DNA of 64,000 nt from an uncultured Aquimarina sp. (GTDB lineage Bacteria > Bacteroidota > Bacteroidia > Flavobacteriales > Flavobacteriaceae), in the NCBI GenBank assembly GCA_947499005.1, contig CANMML010000007.1, forward strand, positions 93,442 through 157,441, read 5' to 3'. The number at the start of each line of letters is the position of its first letter. Within the stretch, counting starts at the first letter, position 1. The notes beneath the pieces were generated by a model. That model was not told the origin of the DNA. It saw only the letters and a list, made by a program, of their open reading frames with translations, and did no database searches. Below are positions 45,691-54,358 of this stretch, piece after piece. The position numbers and the translations under genes are program-made.

Positions 45691-47117
45691 TACATACTCA
45701 ATTTTTTGGTAAGATCTTCTACATATTTCTTAAACTGCTTATCAGTCATTGTAAGGTTGTCTACTGTTTTACATGCATGTAATACTGTAGCATGATCTCT
45801 TTTACCAATTTGATTACCAATGCTAGCTAAGGAAGCCTTTGTTAGTTTCTTAGCAAAATACATCGCTAATTGTCGAGCTTGTACAATATGACGTTTCCTA
45901 GTTTTGGATTGTAATGTAGCCACATCCATTTGAAAGTAATCGCTTACTACCTTTTGAATATATTCTATAGATACTTCTTTTTTAGTATTCTTAACGTAGT
46001 TTTCTACTATCGTTTTCGCTAAATCTAAAGTAATTTCTTTCTTATTGAATGAAGAATGTGCTATTAATGAAATGATAGCTCCTTCAAGCTCACGAATATT
46101 TGTTTTGATATTATGAGCTAAAAACTCAATAATTTCATCAGGCATTTCTACACCATCTCTGTATAATTTGTTTTTGATGATAGAAATGCGAGTCTCAAAA
46201 TCAGGTTGATTTAATTCTGCAGACAATCCCCATTTGAAACGAGATAATAAGCGCTGTTCAATATCTTGCATATCAACAGGAGCCTTGTCACTTGTCAAAA
46301 TTACCTGTTTTCCATTTTGATGTAAATGGTTAAAAATGTGGAAAAATACATCCTGTGTTCCTGCTTTTCCAGATAATAACTGAATGTCATCAACAATTAA
46401 AACATCGATGATTTGATAGAAATGGATAAAGTCATTTCTATTATTATTTTTTACAGATTCTATGTATTGCTGAGTAAATTTTTCAGCAGAAATATACAAT
46501 ACTGTTTTGTCAGGAAATTTGTCTTTAATTTCTACACCAATAGCATGGCCTAAATGCGTTTTACCAAGTCCTACTCCTCCAAAAATTAATAAAGGATTGA
46601 ATGATGTTCCTCCTGGCTTATTTGCTACAGCATAACCTGCTGATCTAGCTAATCTATTTGAATCTCCCTCTAGGAAATTTTCAAAATTATAATTCGCATT
46701 TAATTGAGAATCTATTTTCACATCTCGTATTCCAGGGATGATGAAAGGGTTTCTCAATTCGGGACTTTTAGTCTTAACAGGAACATTTACCTTTTGTGTA
46801 CCTACGGCAGACCTGTTGGTACTCGGAATCCTTTCGGTAAAGGCTTCAGAATTGTCAGAGCTGTTTTCCATGCGAATTACATAAAGTAATTTTGCACTTT
46901 CTCCCAACTGACGCATCAGAGCAATTTTTAATAAATCTACATAATGTTCCTCTAGCCATTCGTAAAAGAATTTGCTAGGCACTTGTATGCTCAATGCAGC
47001 ATCAGCTAACTTAACTGGCTGGATAGGTTCGAACCAGGTTTTGTATGCTTGTGGTGAAATATTATCCTTTATGAAAGAGAGACAATTATTCCAAGCCGCT
47101 TGAGCAGTTATATTCAT
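45690..47117 (-). CDS. dnaA: Chromosomal replication initiator protein DnaA
   Basis: About 475 residues from the ATG at 47117 (MNITAQAAWNNCLSFI), better than the upstream ATG at 47132, which adds five residues. Domain I, a variable linker (about 90-140), the AAA+ core with GGVGLGKTH and VDDIQLL, and the C-terminal DNA-binding domain with GKRDHATVLHACKTV are present. DnaA melts oriC. The phosphatase gene overlaps its stop. Confidence 0.96.
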   Translation of the reverse strand: MNITAQAAWNNCLSFIKDNISPQAYKTWFEPIQPVKLADAALSIQVPSKFFYEWLEEHYVDLLKIALMRQLGESAKLLYVIRMENSSDNSEAFTERIPSTNRSAVGTQKVNVPVKTKSPELRNPFIIPGIRDVKIDSQLNANYNFENFLEGDSNRLARSAGYAVANKPGGTSFNPLLIFGGVGLGKTHLGHAIGVEIKDKFPDKTVLYISAEKFTQQYIESVKNNNRNDFIHFYQIIDVLIVDDIQLLSGKAGTQDVFFHIFNHLHQNGKQVILTSDKAPVDMQDIEQRLLSRFKWGLSAELNQPDFETRISIIKNKLYRDGVEMPDEIIEFLAHNIKTNIRELEGAIISLIAHSSFNKKEITLDLAKTIVENYVKNTKKEVSIEYIQKVVSDYFQMDVATLQSKTRKRHIVQARQLAMYFAKKLTKASLASIGNQIGKRDHATVLHACKTVDNLTMTDKQFKKYVEDLTKKLSM

Positions 47118-47132
47118 TGTAATAGAGCGCAT

Positions 47133-47317
47133 TTATGATTTAAAAAATATTATATTTCAGGGCGATAAGGTGTGGAAATCCTCATCATTATCAGCAACAC
47201 AAATATGTGAACAAAAAAGGCAATAAAAAAAAAGAATTCATATTGCTTTCTATTTTTTTTTTACCTAATTAAGAAATAATAGTTATCAACAAAATTTAAA
47301 ATCTTAAAATCGATAAG
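47133..47317. other. Upstream region of dnaA, possible origin-related signals
   Basis: One DnaA-box-like TTATCAACA is at 47283-47291, and TGTGGAAAT at 47171-47179 and TTATCAGCAACA at 47189-47200 are weaker. An A/T-rich stretch lies between 47222 and 47262. There is no clear cluster of TTATCCACA boxes, so this may be an autoregulatory site and not oriC. Confidence 0.3.
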
Positions 47318-47728
47318 ATGTCAAAAATTCCTTTTAAAAGTGAGGTAAGAGTAAGGTATGCAGAAACAGATCAAATGGGGGTAGTTCATCATGGGAATTA
47401 TGCACAATATCTCGAAATGGCTCGAATAGAGTGGCTTGACGAATTAGGGGTTACTTACAAAAGTATGGAAGAAAGTGGTGTAATGCTTCCTGTAGTATCG
47501 TTACTTACAAACTTTAAAAGACCAGCATACTTTGATGACCTATTAACAATCACAACGTCTCTGAAAGAATTGCCAGAAGTAAAGATAACTTTTGAATATA
47601 AAATCCATAATCAAAAAGGAGAATTGTTAACAACAGGGGAAACAACCTTGGTATTTGTTGATATGAAAACAAAAAGACCTATGCGTTGTCCTGAATATTT
47701 AATGAATAGAATAAAAAGTAAGAATTAA
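47318..47728 (+). CDS. Acyl-CoA thioesterase (4-hydroxybenzoyl-CoA thioesterase family)
   Basis: 136 residues of the hotdog fold. The motif YAETDQMGVVHHGNYAQYLEMARIEWL is the catalytic loop, with D17 as the likely acid. It would hydrolyse an acyl-CoA in the cytoplasm, of unknown chain length. It is divergent from dnaA. The 383 bases after it (47729-48111) contain two hairpins and no gene. Confidence 0.85.
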   Translation: MSKIPFKSEVRVRYAETDQMGVVHHGNYAQYLEMARIEWLDELGVTYKSMEESGVMLPVVSLLTNFKRPAYFDDLLTITTSLKELPEVKITFEYKIHNQKGELLTTGETTLVFVDMKTKRPMRCPEYLMNRIKSKN

Positions 47729-47913
47729 TGATTTAATAGTTAAAGCTTAGAATCACTAATGAAACAATAGTAAAACACCTTTGTTTTCTAAACCTTTTTA
47801 TAAAGATAATGGTTTAGTTTTTAGTTATTTGAATTGAGAAGGAGAGGGGCTGATTAAAAATATTAAACAAATTTCAGAATATGGACTGGGTATTAGTTCT
47901 TTAATACAGGAAA

Positions 47914-48070
47914 GAAATCTTTCATCTTTGGGGTGAAGATTTCGGTTAGTACTGTTTTTCGTTTATCACAAATTAGTTTAAATGTAAATGTGATAATTGA
48001 AAACCCTAATACAATTGTATATAGAAATAGTTTAGCTTTAAACAACCGTTGAGTTTAAATTAAAGCTAAA
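47914..48070. other. Two hairpins between convergent thioesterase and PorV-like genes
   Basis: GAAATCTTTCA (47914-47924) with TGAAGATTTC (47934-47943) has one bulged base. TTTAGCTTTAA (48031-48041) with TTAAAGCTAAA (48060-48070) is a perfect 11-bp pair. Neither has a long T run; they may be weak bidirectional terminators. Confidence 0.45.
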
Positions 48071-48111
48071 GCTCCATCCACGACCTTCAATCTACTTGTT
48101 GTTACTTGTAA

Positions 48112-49230
48112 TTATCTTCTGTAAGCAGGTGATGAGGGATTAAATAACTGCCAATCGATTATGATTGAAAAAATATTAGAAGCTAAAGCAATACTTTGGT
48201 CTCCAATATCAGTTAAGGCATAATCAATAGTGATACCTCTATAAGAAAATCCTAATCCAAAACTTGGTTGAAAAGCAGTACGTTCGCTATCATCAAATTG
48301 TACCTCTTTTTGAAAATTATTTACACCGCCTCTCAAATAAGCTGTTTTTTGATAATTCAATTCGAACCCAAGAGAAGGGGAAATACTAAAGTTATTATTA
48401 CTAATGATATCATTCGTTTGAGCAAAACGAACATTGATGTCTGTTTCGACATTCATGTTAAAATCTCTGGTAATTTCTATTTCTCTTGCCAATCCAATTT
48501 GTAAGCTAGGTAAGGTGATTTCAGTATCTTCTATAGCTTCTTGTTCTGCAAGTAGATTGTCTCCTTCTATATTATTAGCATCATCTGGATTAAAAATATT
48601 ATCCTCTACTTGCCAAGAATTATATGTAGTTGTTATATCTCTAGCTACAGCACCGTACTTCCATTTTCCGTCTTTGGATTGGCCTTGAAAACCAACATCT
48701 AACCCAAACCCCCAAGAGGAAGCAAAGTCTCCAATAACACGCCTAATTACTTTAGCAGAAACTCCATAAGAGAAATTTGTGTTTTTAAAAGCCTTTCTAG
48801 AATAAGAAACGAGAAATGCGTAGTCAGCAGTAGAAAATCTTTTAAGATCGTCAAAAGGAGTTAAGTTTTGGTCATCAATTACTAGATTACGAGTATCAAG
48901 GATATCATCGATTCCTAATCTTACGGCACCAATCCCGATACTACTATAGTCATCAAGAGGTGAAGCAAAAGCTGCATAATCGAAGTTTGCGATATTTCCA
49001 AAGTAAGAAGCATGCATTAATGCTGCCTGTTTGTTCTCAATACTACTTAATCCAGCAGGATTCCAATAAATGGAATTGATATTATTTGATGAAGCTACTA
49101 CTGAATTCCCTTTTCCAAAAGCTGCAGCATCTACACCGATGGCTAAAAATTCATTAGAATAATTTCGAACTTGTGCTATAAGTTGCCCTAGACTAAAAAA
49201 AGTAATTAAGAAAATAAATGGTGCTCTCAA
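48112..49230 (-). CDS. PorV/PorQ family outer-membrane barrel
   Basis: 372 residues: signal peptide ending QLIAQ, then FLAIGVDAAAFGKGNSVVASSNNINSIYWNPAGLSSI, the FadL-like hatch pattern of PorV/PorQ proteins. The strands end with SIIIDWQLFNPSSPAYRR. PorV is the shuttle protein of type IX secretion; this is a paralog, and its exact role is not certain. It would serve the same system as the GH16 enzyme. It is divergent from pssA. Confidence 0.72.
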   Translation of the reverse strand: MRAPFIFLITFFSLGQLIAQVRNYSNEFLAIGVDAAAFGKGNSVVASSNNINSIYWNPAGLSSIENKQAALMHASYFGNIANFDYAAFASPLDDYSSIGIGAVRLGIDDILDTRNLVIDDQNLTPFDDLKRFSTADYAFLVSYSRKAFKNTNFSYGVSAKVIRRVIGDFASSWGFGLDVGFQGQSKDGKWKYGAVARDITTTYNSWQVEDNIFNPDDANNIEGDNLLAEQEAIEDTEITLPSLQIGLAREIEITRDFNMNVETDINVRFAQTNDIISNNNFSISPSLGFELNYQKTAYLRGGVNNFQKEVQFDDSERTAFQPSFGLGFSYRGITIDYALTDIGDQSIALASNIFSIIIDWQLFNPSSPAYRR

Positions 49231-49332
49231 GTTTTTCTATTTTATAAAAAATTACAACTTTGCTAAAATATAATTTTAATTGGTGTTGGTATATGTTATC
49301 ACACATTAAATAAACGAAATCTACATAAAAAC

Positions 49333-50073
49333 ATGTCAATAAAACGTCATATACCTAACATTATTACTTTGGGAAACCTTTTTTGCGGTTGCATTGCTGT
49401 TTTTTTTGTGCTTCAGGAGCATGTTTACATCGGATGCATCTTTGCAATTTTCGGAATTGTTTTAGATTTCTTTGATGGTTTTGCAGCTAGGTTATTAAAA
49501 GTTCAAAGTGAATTGGGGCTGCAATTAGATTCAATGGCAGATCTTATTACCAGCGGAATGTTCCCAGGAGCATTAATGTTTCATTTAATTAAGTATTCAG
49601 CAGAGGTTTCTCCATTTTTACCATCGACACTACCAACTTATGATCTTATCGATTGGCTGCCATTATTAGGTTTTTTAATTACTTTAGGAGCTGGATATCG
49701 TTTGGCTGTATTTAATTTAGATACACGTCAAACCACTTCATTTATTGGATTGCCAACTCCTGCAAATGCATTATTAATTATCAGTTTAATATTTATTAAT
49801 CAAGAAAGTGAAGCTATTTGGTTGGTAAATTTAACCAAGAGCATCTGGTTTCTAATTCCCTTTACATTGTTTAGTGTCTTTCTAATGAATATGAATTTGC
49901 CCTTAATGGGGTTGAAATTCAAAACCTTTAAAGTAAAGGAAAACAAACTCAAGTATCTTTTTTTTATATTGAGTATTCTTTTGTTAACTATTTTTAAATA
50001 TGAGGGATTACTATATACCATATTACTGTATATAATGCTTTCATTGTTGGATTCTAGAAAGACTTCTGTTTAA
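49333..50073 (+). CDS. pssA: CDP-diacylglycerol-serine O-phosphatidyltransferase
   Basis: 246 residues with about eight hydrophobic segments. The CDP-alcohol phosphotransferase motif is intact, D45-x2-DG-x2-AR-x8-G-x3-D66-x3-D70. The reaction joins CDP-diacylglycerol and serine to phosphatidylserine, precursor of phosphatidylethanolamine. The N-terminus KRHIPNIITLGNLFCGCIAV is typical of the type II enzyme. A CCTCCCT/AGGGAGG hairpin separates it from convergent lptB. Confidence 0.9.
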   Translation: MSIKRHIPNIITLGNLFCGCIAVFFVLQEHVYIGCIFAIFGIVLDFFDGFAARLLKVQSELGLQLDSMADLITSGMFPGALMFHLIKYSAEVSPFLPSTLPTYDLIDWLPLLGFLITLGAGYRLAVFNLDTRQTTSFIGLPTPANALLIISLIFINQESEAIWLVNLTKSIWFLIPFTLFSVFLMNMNLPLMGLKFKTFKVKENKLKYLFFILSILLLTIFKYEGLLYTILLYIMLSLLDSRKTSV

Positions 50074-50089
50074 AAACACCCTCCTTAAT

Positions 50090-50105
50090 CCTCCCTCAAG
50101 GGAGG
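50090..50105. repeat. Short hairpin between convergent pssA and lptB
   Basis: CCTCCCT (50090-50096) and AGGGAGG (50099-50105) are separated by two bases. It looks like a dispersed REP half, but it could also stop transcription from both sides. Confidence 0.55.
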
Positions 50106-50156
50106 AAACAATAGTCTAGTGTTACTAAGAGTAGATTTTAAAGAATTAACTCAGAA

Positions 50157-50897
50157 CTAAAACTCTAACTTCTTTTTACGAAGTTCAAAGTTTTGCCCTA
50201 AATATACTTTTCGTACCATTTCATCTTCCGCTAAGTCTTCAGGAATTCCATGTTTTAGAATATTTCCTTCAAACATTAAGTATGTTTTATCGGTAATGGC
50301 TAAAGTTTCTTGGACATTGTGATCTGTAATTAGAATTCCGATATTTTTTTGCTTTAACCGAGCAATAATGCGCTGGATGTCTTCAACAGCAACAGGGTCT
50401 ACACCTGCAAAAGGTTCATCTAGTAAAATGAAATTAGGGTTAGTTGCCAATGCACGGGCAATCTCAGTTCTTCTGCGTTCCCCACCACTTAATAGATCTC
50501 CTTTACGGTTTCTTCGTTCTTCTAAACCGAATTCTTCGATTAAGGATTCTAATTTTTCTTTCTGTTCCTTTTTGCTCAGTTTTGTTAATTGAAGTACGCT
50601 TAATATATTTTCTTCAACGGTTAGTTTTCTGAAAATAGATTGCTCTTGCGCTAAATACCCAATTCCATTTTGAGCCCTTTTGTACATAGGGTATTTGGTG
50701 ATCTCTGTATCATCAAGGAAAATAGCTCCTTCGGTAGGTTTTACAAACCCTACAATCATATAAAATGATGTAGTTTTCCCTGCACCATTAGGCCCTAAAA
50801 GCCCAACGATTTCGCCCTGATTTACTTCTATAGAAATTCCTTTAACAGCTTGTTTCCCTTTATAGGTTTTAACTAATTTTTCGGCTCTTAATTTCAT
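50157..50897 (-). CDS. lptB: Lipopolysaccharide export ABC transporter ATP-binding protein
   Basis: 246 residues. Walker A is GPNGAGKTT at 35-43, the signature LLSGGERRRTEIARAL near 137, and Walker B FILLDEPFAG. LptB powers the LptFG-dependent export of LPS from the inner membrane. tatC lies 26 bases upstream, so they share a transcript. The OstA-like protein at 59.9 kb is a likely partner in the same pathway. Confidence 0.93.
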   Translation of the reverse strand: MKLRAEKLVKTYKGKQAVKGISIEVNQGEIVGLLGPNGAGKTTSFYMIVGFVKPTEGAIFLDDTEITKYPMYKRAQNGIGYLAQEQSIFRKLTVEENILSVLQLTKLSKKEQKEKLESLIEEFGLEERRNRKGDLLSGGERRRTEIARALATNPNFILLDEPFAGVDPVAVEDIQRIIARLKQKNIGILITDHNVQETLAITDKTYLMFEGNILKHGIPEDLAEDEMVRKVYLGQNFELRKKKLEF

Positions 50898-50923
50898 AAA
50901 ATCAAATGTACAATATGGTTTAC

Positions 50924-51760
50924 TTAAGCTAACGGGTAATTGGTACTGTTTGTTGCAGGTCGCTTTTGAACCATTTTAGCAATAACGATACTAACTTCAT
51001 AAAGAATAAGTACTGGAATACTAACAATAATTTGACTAGTAATATCAGGAGGAGTTATTACAGCAGAAAGAATTAGTACACCAACAAGTGCAAACTTGCG
51101 ATATTTTTTTAAGATTTCTGGAGTAACAATACCAACTTTGGCTAAGAAATAGATAATTATAGGTAATTCAAATATAAGACCACATGCTAATACAGATGAT
51201 CTTATAAGCCCGATGTAGTTAGATAAATCAAATTCATTTAAAACTTCTTTACTAATGTTATAATTTGCTAAAAAATTAATAGAGAATGGTGATATGATAT
51301 AATATCCAAACAATACTCCTAAGAAAAACAATAAAGAAGCTGTTATGATAAAGCCCTTAGCATTTTTTCTTTCATTTTCATACATCGCAGGCTTTATAAA
51401 AACCCAAAATTGATATAATATGTATGGGAATGCAATAATGAAACCAGCAGTAATTGCAGTCCAAATATGAGCAGAAAACTGTCCTGCCATTGTCCTACTT
51501 TGAATTATAAAAGGTATTTCGTCAAAACAAAAGCTTTTGTCGAAACCGAGCTTCTTTGAGAAATCACAAAGTACCCTGTAAGTAAAAAAGTCTTTTTTCT
51601 TTGGCCCAAAAATTATGGTGTCAAAAATAAATCCTTTAGACATAAAGGCAATAATACCTCCAATAACAACCGCTAGAGTAGAACGGATAAGATGCCATCT
51701 TAATTCTTCAAGATGATCTAGAAATGACATTTGCCCTTGTTTTTTTTTAGTCTTATTCAT
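50924..51760 (-). CDS. tatC: Twin-arginine protein translocase subunit TatC
   Basis: 278 residues with six hydrophobic segments. It opens with the family motif MSFLDHLEELRWHLIRS and has FPYILYQFWVFIKPAMYENERK in the middle. TatC recognises twin-arginine signal peptides and forms the translocon with TatA in the inner membrane. The lysine-rich N-terminus (MNKTKKKQG) precedes the first helix. It is the first gene of the tatC-lptB unit. Confidence 0.95.
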   Translation of the reverse strand: MNKTKKKQGQMSFLDHLEELRWHLIRSTLAVVIGGIIAFMSKGFIFDTIIFGPKKKDFFTYRVLCDFSKKLGFDKSFCFDEIPFIIQSRTMAGQFSAHIWTAITAGFIIAFPYILYQFWVFIKPAMYENERKNAKGFIITASLLFFLGVLFGYYIISPFSINFLANYNISKEVLNEFDLSNYIGLIRSSVLACGLIFELPIIIYFLAKVGIVTPEILKKYRKFALVGVLILSAVITPPDITSQIIVSIPVLILYEVSIVIAKMVQKRPATNSTNYPLA

Positions 51761-51883
51761 TAAAAGTGGATGTGAATGCTTTTATTTACAGTTTTTTACG
51801 CTTTATTATCGAGACAATAGTGAATCATTTGTGAAACCATAAAAAAGTGTTAATTTTACATAACTTTCAAAACACAAATCTAT

Positions 51884-51943
51884 TGGTTAAAATTGGGTTA
51901 ACCATATTTTTAAAGTATATTTTTAAGTGTTAAAATATACTTT
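51884..51943. promoter_or_regulatory. Two palindromes upstream of recQ
   Basis: TGGTTAA (51884-51890) pairs with TTAACCA (51898-51904). AAAGTATATTTT (51912-51923) pairs perfectly with AAAATATACTTT (51932-51943), with more weak pairing inside. They lie in the gap between divergent tatC and recQ, where an operator would act on either gene. Confidence 0.45.
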
Positions 51944-52013
51944 GTCATGAGGGATTATGATAAATTTATTAGGAGAATAGATTCATAAATCTTAACTTCA
52001 AGAATATAATTTT

Positions 52014-54206
52014 TTGCAAGTGAACGAGAAAGAGTTACAAGGTGCGCTAAAAAAGTATTTTGGTTTTAGCCAGTTTAGAGGTTTGCAAGAGCAAGTCGTG
52101 AAGAGTATTTTACACAAGGATGATACTTTTGTAATCATGCCTACGGGAGGAGGGAAATCACTTTGCTACCAATTACCTGCATTAATGCAGGAAGGTACTG
52201 CCATTGTAGTTTCTCCATTGATTGCATTAATGAAAAATCAGGTAGATGCTATTAGAAGTATTTCTTCGGAAGAAGGAGTGGCTCATGTATTAAATTCTTC
52301 ACTCAATAAAACAGAAATTAACCGTGTTAAAGAAGATATTGTTAATGGAGTAACTAAGTTACTTTATGTAGCGCCAGAATCTTTAGCAAAAGAAGAATAC
52401 GCACAGTTTCTTTCTGGAAATAAAATTTCCTTTTTGGCGGTAGATGAAGCCCATTGTATTAGTGAATGGGGACATGATTTTAGGCCAGATTATAGAAATC
52501 TTAGGAAAATAGTATCTACGATTGGCGATAAAATTCCAATTATAGCACTTACCGCTACAGCAACGCCTAAAGTCCAGGAAGATATTATTAAGAATTTAGG
52601 GATTACCGGAGCCCGAACTTTTAAGGCTTCATTTAATAGACCTAACCTTTTTTATGAAGTACGTCCTAAAACGGCTAATGTTGATACTGATATTATTCGT
52701 TTTGTAAAACAAAATGATAATAAGAGTGGTATCATTTATTGTTTAAGTCGTAAACGTGTAGAAGAATTATCTCAAACACTACAAGTTAATGGAATAAAAG
52801 CGGTGCCTTACCATGCTGGCTTAGATGCCAAAAAGAGAGCTTTGCATCAAGATATGTTTTTGATGGAAGAAATCGATGTGGTAGTAGCAACGATTGCTTT
52901 TGGTATGGGAATTGACAAACCAGATGTGCGTTTTGTAATCCATTACGATATTCCTAAGAGTATTGAAAGCTATTATCAAGAAACAGGTCGTGCTGGTAGA
53001 GATGGAGGAGAAGGACATTGTTTAGCATATTACTCTTATAAAGATATCGAGAAGCTCGAGAAGTTTATGAGTGGTAAACCAGTTGCAGAGCAAGAAATAG
53101 GTATGGCGTTATTGCAAGAGGTAGTTGCTTTTGCAGAGACTTCTATTTCTAGAAGAAAATTTATTCTACATTATTTTGGAGAAGAATTTTGCGAATCGAC
53201 AGGAGAAGGAGCAGACATGGATGATAATGTCAGAAACCCTAAATCTCTAGTTGAAGCTCAAGACCAATTGATAATGCTATTAGATGTAGTAAAGAAAACG
53301 GCAGGAGTTTATAAATCTAAAGAGGTGGTTAATACCTTAATAGGTAAAGAGAATGCGTTAATTATATCTCATAAAACCCAAGCACAACCATTCTTTGGAT
53401 CGGGTAAAGAGAAAGACGAAAAATTTTGGATGGCATTGATTCGACAAGTATTGGTAAAAGGATACTTGAAGAAGGATATTGAAACTTATGGAATTCTTAG
53501 ATTATCTCCAGAGGGATTGGAGTATTTAAAAAATCCTATAAGTTTTATGATGACTGAAGATCATAGCTATGAAGAAACTGGAGGGACAGCTGTTGTAAAA
53601 GCAGGGGCAGGAACTACAGATGAAAAATTGCTGAATCTTTTAAAGGGCTTAAGAAAAAAAGTAGGAAAGAAACTTTCTGTACCTCCATTCATCGTTTTTC
53701 AAGATCCTTCGTTAGAGGATATGACATTAAAATATCCAATAAGTTTAGAAGAACTTTCTAATGTACATGGTGTTGGAGAAGGAAAAGCAAAAAAATACGG
53801 GAAAGAATTTGTTGCACTAATCAAGCAATATGTTGAAGAAAATGATATTGTGCGTCCAGATGATTTTGTTGTAAAAACAACAGGAGCTAATAGTGCTATC
53901 AAATTATATATTATTCAAAGTATAGATCGAAAGTTACCATTGATTGATATTGCAGAAGCTAAAGGAAAGTCTATGGATGACTTTATTTCTGAAATGGAAG
54001 CAATAGTCTATAGTGGTACAAGATTGAATATAGATTATTGGTTAGAAGATCATTTAGATGAAGATCAACAAGAAGAGATTCACGATTATTTCTTGGAAGC
54101 AGAATCGGATAGTATAAATGATGCCATGGAAGAATTTGATGGGGATTACGAAGAAGAAGAGTTACGCTTATATCGTATTAAATTTATTTCGGAATTGGCG
54201 AATTAA
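52014..54206 (+). CDS. recQ: ATP-dependent DNA helicase RecQ
   Basis: 730 residues. TTG at 52014 or GTG at 52020 serves as start. The motifs MPTGGGKSLCYQLPAL, VDEAHCISEWGHDFRPDY, TATATPKVQ, GIIYCLSRK and ETGRAGRDGG are intact. The RecQ zinc site, usually four cysteines after RRxxxLxYFGE, has only one cysteine here (ISRRKFILHYFGEEFCEST), so the site is likely lost. An HRDC domain (TDEKLLNLLKGLRKKVGKKL) and a C-terminal acidic region follow. It lies just upstream of the IS. Confidence 0.88.
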   Translation: MQVNEKELQGALKKYFGFSQFRGLQEQVVKSILHKDDTFVIMPTGGGKSLCYQLPALMQEGTAIVVSPLIALMKNQVDAIRSISSEEGVAHVLNSSLNKTEINRVKEDIVNGVTKLLYVAPESLAKEEYAQFLSGNKISFLAVDEAHCISEWGHDFRPDYRNLRKIVSTIGDKIPIIALTATATPKVQEDIIKNLGITGARTFKASFNRPNLFYEVRPKTANVDTDIIRFVKQNDNKSGIIYCLSRKRVEELSQTLQVNGIKAVPYHAGLDAKKRALHQDMFLMEEIDVVVATIAFGMGIDKPDVRFVIHYDIPKSIESYYQETGRAGRDGGEGHCLAYYSYKDIEKLEKFMSGKPVAEQEIGMALLQEVVAFAETSISRRKFILHYFGEEFCESTGEGADMDDNVRNPKSLVEAQDQLIMLLDVVKKTAGVYKSKEVVNTLIGKENALIISHKTQAQPFFGSGKEKDEKFWMALIRQVLVKGYLKKDIETYGILRLSPEGLEYLKNPISFMMTEDHSYEETGGTAVVKAGAGTTDEKLLNLLKGLRKKVGKKLSVPPFIVFQDPSLEDMTLKYPISLEELSNVHGVGEGKAKKYGKEFVALIKQYVEENDIVRPDDFVVKTTGANSAIKLYIIQSIDRKLPLIDIAEAKGKSMDDFISEMEAIVYSGTRLNIDYWLEDHLDEDQQEEIHDYFLEAESDSINDAMEEFDGDYEEEELRLYRIKFISELAN

Positions 54207-54256
54207 CCGAAAATAAGTACACTTTTCAGTATAATCTAGTAGTAAAAGAAGAGGAT

Positions 54257-54290
54257 GAGGCCGTCTAAAAAGTATTTAGGCGGTCTTTTT
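54257..54290 (+). terminator. Left-end hairpin of the IS with T run
   Basis: CCGTCTAA (54261-54268) pairs with TTAGGCGG (54276-54283, one mismatch), then CTTTTT. It would stop transcripts from recQ entering the element. Confidence 0.6.
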
Positions 54291-54358
54291 ATTTTTATAA
54301 GGGGATTTTATTTTTTACATATTAAAATTTTGCTACAAAACACATAGCTAAAGTTTGC

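Noticed and set aside
47133..47317. oriC next to dnaA
   Set aside because: Only one good DnaA-box-like site is visible. A real origin should have several, so the claim was kept as a weak feature only.
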